Part shown: positions 58,991 to 64,000 of the stretch, in pieces | How positions within the stretch are numbered: position 1 is the stretch's first letter | Layout of the letters: the number at the start of each line of letters is the position of its first letter | From: Adiantum capillus-veneris | Lineage: Eukaryota; Streptophyta; Polypodiopsida; Polypodiales; Pteridaceae | DNA: 64,000 nucleotides | NCBI GenBank assembly: GCA_014529385.2 | Contig: CM043944.1 | Coordinates: forward strand, 72,781,884-72,845,883 | Direction of reading: 5' to 3' | Position numbers and translations under genes: made by a program | Notes under the pieces: generated by a model | Databases searched by the model: none | The model's input: the letters and a program-made list of their open reading frames with translations, nothing else | What the model was told of the DNA's origin: nothing

Positions 58991-59881
58991 TTGGTAAATA
59001 TAGAACTATTCTAACCTTATTCTTGGAAAGAGAAGCTAACATAATCTTGGAAGGTGAGGTTTAAACATAAAAGAAAAAATCAAATGTGATAAAATGGGCT
59101 GAGATAAACACCCGTGGGTAACACCTATAACATGTGGTGGTTCTTTTGGCAGCTGAAGACAAACAATTGACTAACCAATTGGTATTCGGTATGATGGATG
59201 CAAGTAAGGGAAATTCCCTTGTCGTAGTGTGTGATGCTTGACGTAGATATTGTTGGAATAGTAAGGAAACTTCTTTTCTTTCCAAATGGAATCATATCTA
59301 ATTACATCCATACTACATACGTTGTACACTAGTTGATCTTCACAAGGGCTTTTTTGTAGAAGTTATTAGTGGCTAGGATGGATAAGGGAGACGTTTCCTC
59401 ATGTTCAGTAAATAGAAAGAACTTGATTTCACTTAGAATTTGTAAAACCTACAAGAAAGCTAAACCCCTGAAAGCTTTGTAAACCTGACAAGAATCTAGT
59501 AGTGCCTAACAACTTGGATCTTCCTTGAGGATATAGTCCATCCAAATATGCATACTTATATTATAGATAGGATGCTTGCAAAAAAACATTATTTTCCACT
59601 TATACAAACATCTTTCTCTACAAATATCTTACTCAATATTTATCCTTCAATGATTGGGTTAGAATATTTACAGGATACATATCTCACTTGAACAAAATTT
59701 CAACATAGGAGATACTTCTAAGATGCCTAACTCTACGATCAATAATGGTCTCTCATTCTATCTTCAATGACCCATCATCACAAAGATTGTAATTCTATTG
59801 CAAAACATGTCTAGGAGACACATACTTCTTTAATAAATCTACATGGAAAACCAATGTACTTTAACAGGTGTAGGTAATTCA
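58991..59881 (-). repeat. Gypsy-derived duplicated segment, copy 2
   Basis: About 891 bases match 57383-58267. Unlike copy 1 it continues to the right into the rest of the pol remnant, so this is probably the original copy. Confidence 0.75.
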
Positions 59882-60302
59882 AGTTTATAAGCAAGTGATC
59901 CAATTCAAGCTTATAAGCAATTGATTTAGTTCTCTTCAAAACTTTAAAAGAATTGGCGAATCTTGGAGACAACCACCTATCCTTACCAAGAATCAAATTA
60001 GTATGCATAGGAATGACCTATAAAAAAACCACATCTCCTAAATCAAAGGACAATGGTCACCTATGATTATCATAATACAATTTTTTGCTTTTCCCAGTCT
60101 TCCTTTATTTGACGATTGATCTTGGAAAGTCCTAGGTTCATTCTCTCAAGAATTCTTTTAGAAACTTCTACCTTGTTCTCAGATTCTGGAAAGTTTAGGG
60201 GAGTCGATTAGTTCTAGGCATACATTGCTTCAAATGGTGCCATTTCAATAGACACATGCCAAGAACGATTATAAAAGAACTCAACTAAAGGCAAGTAGTC
60301 CG
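59811..60302 (-). pseudogene. Chromovirus-type integrase C-terminal remnant
   Basis: The minus text GKDRWLSPRFANSFKVLKRT followed by IAYKLELDHLL and the GDVVFL upstream of it match the C-terminal domain of chromovirus integrases (GDWVFL...LSPRFxGPFKVLKRIG). Stops and small gaps abound. Confidence 0.65.
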
Positions 60303-60704
60303 TTGGGGTAAAACTGGTGTGCCTCTTATCCTGATCGGATATGCGAGAGGAACCGTCCATCACTTGCATACATCTTCTTATTTACTAAATAGAAGGATAA
60401 GGAGATCTCTTTCACACATTGTGGTGAGTTTCTCCACCCATATATTATGTTCTATCTATCTCTCCTTCTCCCTCTCTGCACAAGCACCGCATTCGCGCAC
60501 TCACAATATGAGTGCGTGAATGCGGTGCATGTATGGAGAGGGAGAAACAGATACAAAGAGAACACAATATGTGGTTACAACAATGTGTGAGAGAAATACC
60601 CTTATTCTTCTATCTAGTAAAGAATAAGGTGTCAACAAGTGATGAGTGGTTGGACGCCTCTGGCATGTCCGGTGAGGGTACGAGGCACACAGCCTTTACC
60701 CTAA
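60303..60704. mobile_element. 402-bp foldback (long inverted repeat) element
   Basis: Two arms of about 200 bases run inward from TTGGGGTAAAA and, on the other strand, TTAGGGTAAAG, and meet at CGCACTCA / TGAGTGCG around a five-base loop (60504-60508). Arm similarity is about three quarters or more by eye, with small gaps. It interrupts the gypsy integrase remnant. No clear target duplication was found. Confidence 0.75.
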
Positions 60705-60799
60705 TCTGTCTGCCTCTCTCACTCATATACATCCTAATTATAAGCATGTCCTCCAATATTCAATTTACTTGTTTCGTTTCTCCATCCATTTAAGGAGGA

Positions 60800-61019
60800 T
60801 AATTAGTTCTCATTCTTAGTTCTATTCCTATAGCCTAATATATAGCCTTTCAGAAGTTAGAAGTGAATTTAGAGTCATGGTTAGACACTATGCTCTTGGA
60901 TATACCATGCAATAAAAATATATCCTTAATGAACAATTTAGCTACATGCAATGCAGTATCAATCTTGTTCATTGGAATAAATGTTGCAATATTTTGGTTA
61001 GTCAATCAACCACAACAAA
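60800..61019 (-). pseudogene. Chromovirus-type integrase core, part 1
   Basis: Minus text MTFVVVD, a stop, then in shifting frames ALHVAKLFIKDIFLLHGI and SKSIVSNHDSKFT, matching the DDE core around the second Asp. It is cut at 61019 by the solo LTR. Confidence 0.6.
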
Positions 61020-62615
61020 TGTCATAATAATCAATATCTAACTCTCCTAAATGATTTTCTCATATTAAACTGATCATTTAATGTGGGGAAGTGCCAGGGG
61101 AGAAAAGGCTAGAATATTGGTTAAGCTAGCAGACCTGCCACAGTAGGGATCCAAAGCAGGGAAAATAGGGATCCAAAGGGGGGGCCATCTGCAAAAGAGC
61201 CATGTGCAACAATGGGCTAAAAAGACCCTAAGGTTCAGCCCATTAATACTTCCAAAATGCTAAGGTTCCAAAATTCAAAGGTTGTGTCCAAAGGGTTAAA
61301 GCTTAGTGGGAATTGGATGCTTTGTGTGCTCTCCAAAGTCAATGCATATCCCTACATGGGAGGGGGCGAGCCCTTCTTCTAGGGGATGAGAGAGAAAGCC
61401 ACACACACACACACAGGCTCCCTTTACACAAAGGGAATGAGGGACACATGTCAGCTCCCTAGGCCAGATGCCCACAAGGTGTGCCCAGTTTCTATTGGAT
61501 GACCCTTGAAGTGGACCAATGAGAATTAAGCTAGAGTAAATCTAGTTTAATTAATTTAAAACATTTAATAAAAGAAACCAATGAGAATTAAGTCTCCTAG
61601 AAGACTATTGGGCAGTCTCCCAAGGGGTCCAATGAGCATTCAGGAGCCCAATGGCTTGCATGATTCCTATTGGCCAGGAGGCAAAGGGGTCCAATGAGAG
61701 TTTAATTTAATTATTTAATTACCTAAAGCTCTCACAAAAGGGGAAAGGGGGACACATGTCAGAAGGCTATTAATTATGCTGCTTAATTGTCATTGGCTTG
61801 ACTTGGGGAGAGCCAATGAGGGCTCAACAAGAGCAAATAGCAAGAGGACTCGCCCAAGAGAGAGAGGGGGCTGATTTTTGCAAGGCATTATCACACACAC
61901 ACTCACACAATCTCATGTGTGAAGAAAGAGAAGACTATCTCTTCCCAAGCTTTAATGGAGATCAGCTCATCACCTACTCCAAGCTTGTGAGATAGAAGCC
62001 TACAACGACACACTCTTGGCTTGTGGATGCAAATCCAACCAAGAGCCAAGCTTCAATGCATGCTCATCTCCTCTACCAAGCTAATTACTAAGCTAAAGCT
62101 ATGTTAATATGAGTGATTATGTGAGGAGATGTACATTTTTCTCGTAAGATACTCCTTCTTCCTCTCAATCTACTCTCATACCCTTCTAGCTCTCACCATC
62201 TTCGAAGGTGTGTGAGGTCTTGTGTCTGAGAACGGGGATAATTCAAGTTGTGTTTGCTAAGTTATTTGCTTAGTGCATGAAGCTTTCATCTTCATTGCAC
62301 TAGCTAGTCTTGAAGGAACACAAAGAATTGTATTGTACAATGTCTCTCTTGATGGGAGAAACCATAATACAAAGCCTTTTGGAGGAGGGACCGGCTCCAT
62401 GAAAATCCGGTCCTCAACTGTTGTCAATAGATTAATTTCTCTCTCTTTTGAAAGTATTGTTGATGCTATCTAACTAGGTGTTATACTTTTTGTTGCTCTC
62501 TCCACCCAAGCACTCTTGTAATTCTCATTAGGAATCTATTCTAATGAAATGCCCACTATGTTCGTGCTAATTTCCGCTACACATAAGTTATTAGGCCATT
62601 AAATGTTACAACAAA
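61015..62615. mobile_element. Solo LTR with 5-bp target duplication
   Basis: The insert is 61020-62610 (1591 bases), starting TGTCATAATAATC and ending AAATGTTACA, flanked by ACAAA (61015-61019 and 62611-62615). The flanks join to a continuous integrase reading (DTIFVVVD). There is no coding frame, primer site or second LTR, so it is a solo LTR left by recombination. It carries a CCAAT cluster. Confidence 0.75.
61494..61817. promoter_or_regulatory. Ten CCAAT/ATTGG boxes in a degenerate 62-bp repeat
   Basis: CCAAT occurs at 61516, 61578, 61629, 61648, 61691 and 61813; ATTGG at 61494, 61607, 61669 and 61792. Five of the boxes sit in a [AGT]CCAATGAG context; their spacing (62, 51, 62, 122) points to a decayed tandem unit of about 62 bases. 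CCAAT boxes are sites of NF-Y factors. Confidence 0.7.
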
Positions 62616-63918
62616 AATAGTGTCAAAATTTCCTCTAGTGGTAGGTAATGGAGTGATGAAGTCCTTTGACATGGATTCCCACTTTTCACCAGGGATATCT
62701 AGAGGCTGTAATTCACGAGGTAAGCATTTTTTCTCAATCTTCACTTGTTGACATTGTAAGCATTCACACATAAAATAAGATATCAACTCGCATACTTTGA
62801 CAAAAAGATAAACTCTTCACTTTAGCATATGTTTTATTTAAATCAGGGTGTCCCATAAATGGAGCGTTGTGAATTTCGCACAAAATTTAACGTTTCAAGG
62901 AGAAATTTGGCAGAAACACACAAACGACCATGATAATACAAGTTACCCTTATATAAATGAGATTTTCCCTCAAATATCTCTCCCACATGAGAATTCAGAA
63001 AAGAGATAATGTCAGACTAGAAAGGATCATTATTTACTTCACTTTAAACTTGATCAATCAGATCACTGCGTACAATAAAAATAGATTACACATAGGCCTT
63101 CGACTCAAGGCATCGTTAACCTTGTTCTCTTTTCGCACCAAATATTTAAGATCAAAATCGTACTCTCACAATAGTTGTAGCATCGGTTTTGCATATTGTT
63201 AAGTAATGACCGAGTGAAAATATATTTTAAACTGTGATCACCACTTCCTAATTTAAATTTCACACCAAGAAACAAATGACGCCAAAGTTGCAGAACATAA
63301 ACAATAGCTCCTAATTACAAATCATATAGAGAATAACTTACTTCATGCCTTCTCCAATTCCTAGATTCATATGCAAAAGCTCTTTGATCTTGACATAAAA
63401 CACACCCTATTTTCTCCCTTCTTACATCACATGTTACCACAAAAACTTCCGCTAGTTTTGGAATTTTCAAAATACACTTTTCAGCCACCTTTTCTGTAAG
63501 TGCTTCAAATGTAGCTTGAAATGTTGTAGACCATATAAAAGTCTTTTTCTTCTTGGTTAGGTCATTTAGAGGACTCATAATCTCAGAAAAGTCATTAACA
63601 TATGCTTGCTCATATTGTCCCAATCCCATGAAACTCCTCAGATCCCTCATAGTTCTTAGTATCGGCCAATCTACGCTTGCAATCTACAATTCCTTGACCT
63701 TATTAACCGTTTTTAGAGATTACCCTTCCCTAATATACAGATTCTTTCTTTGCAAAGAGGAACTTACTCAATTTGACATACAAGTGATGTTTACACAATA
63801 CTTCAAGAGTTTTCCTTGAATGTAGCTCATGTTCCTTTTCATTCTTAAAATAAAAAAATAAATCATCCAAAAACACTAAAGTAAAGTCATCAAGATAAGG
63901 ATAAAATATATTCTTCAT
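62616..63918 (-). pseudogene. Chromovirus-type pol remnant: RT, RNase H, integrase start
   Basis: Minus order: RT palm end (FLDDLFFYFKNEKEHELHSR, 63918-63730, catalytic F-L-D-D), RT thumb and RNase H start (RDLRSFMGLGQYEQAYVNDF, CVLCQDQRAFAYESRNWRRH, 63650-63315), then, after a stretch without frame, CECLQCQQVKIEKK (end of the zinc-binding domain) and WESMSKDFITPLPTTRGNFD with the first catalytic Asp (62786-62616). RNase H to integrase is partly missing. With 59811-61019 it forms one dead element that leaves the window on the right. Confidence 0.7.
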
Positions 63919-64000
63919 TTAATACATGAATGTTCAATTGCACTAGTCAAACCAAAGCCAAAACTGTAAATTCAACATACCCATGTATCATGTACAAAAA

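Overview
This is nuclear DNA of a land plant, dominated by transposable elements. The signs are Ty1/copia and Ty3/gypsy elements with plant-type primer-binding sites (TGGTATCAGAGC type, initiator Met-tRNA), Tat-lineage gypsy elements with a second archaeal-like RNase H, CACTA- and hAT-type DNA transposon pieces, very long CT/GA microsatellites, and one intron-containing BAHD acyltransferase gene. The species cannot be named from the sequence. No rRNA, functional tRNA, CRISPR array or operon was seen.

Layout. 1-8.2 kb: remains of an old gypsy element on the minus strand, split by an unclassified insertion (961-2061) and by a truncated copy of a non-coding LTR element (2949-about 6330). 8.2-16.6 kb: a Tat-type gypsy element (A, minus strand) with both LTRs, sitting inside remains of a hAT-like transposon. 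16.8-23.3 kb: a short LTR, long CT/CA/GA microsatellites, another gypsy remnant (21.3-22.8 kb) and the 5' end of a copia element. 24.07-25.75 kb: an odd element whose two ends are inverted copies of one LTR family. 26.1-26.4 kb: three tandem 108-bp units. 27.2-33.9 kb: the left end of a CACTA-like transposon with a nearly complete copia element nested in it (27375-32959, 5-bp target duplication), then a decayed protein-kinase domain. 35.6-37.4 kb: hAT transposase remnant and its repeat-rich flank. 38.5-39.1 kb: another short-LTR fragment. 39.1-50.4 kb: a second Tat element (B, minus strand), interrupted by a 245-bp MITE and by a complete 5.4-kb non-coding LTR element with 153-bp LTRs; the uninterrupted copy A supplies the empty site for both. 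50.4-54.3 kb: unclassified insertion with a second MITE copy and a Tat-type LTR. 55.65-57.26 kb: the only apparently functional host gene, a three-exon BAHD acyltransferase of 465 residues. 57.3-63.9 kb: duplicated 3' flank of that gene, a tRNA-like SINE head, a possible type III polyketide synthase scrap, and a chromovirus-type gypsy pol remnant interrupted by a 402-bp foldback element and a 1.6-kb solo LTR carrying ten CCAAT boxes.

The window is a stack of nested insertions: order can be read from which element interrupts which, and several boundaries are fixed by target-site duplications or empty-site comparison. The least ordinary objects are the non-coding LTR family with a shared multi-kilobase interior, the inverted-LTR element, the kinase remnant beside a CACTA end, the foldback element, and the CCAAT-rich solo LTR. 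All comparisons were made by eye, without alignment software or databases.
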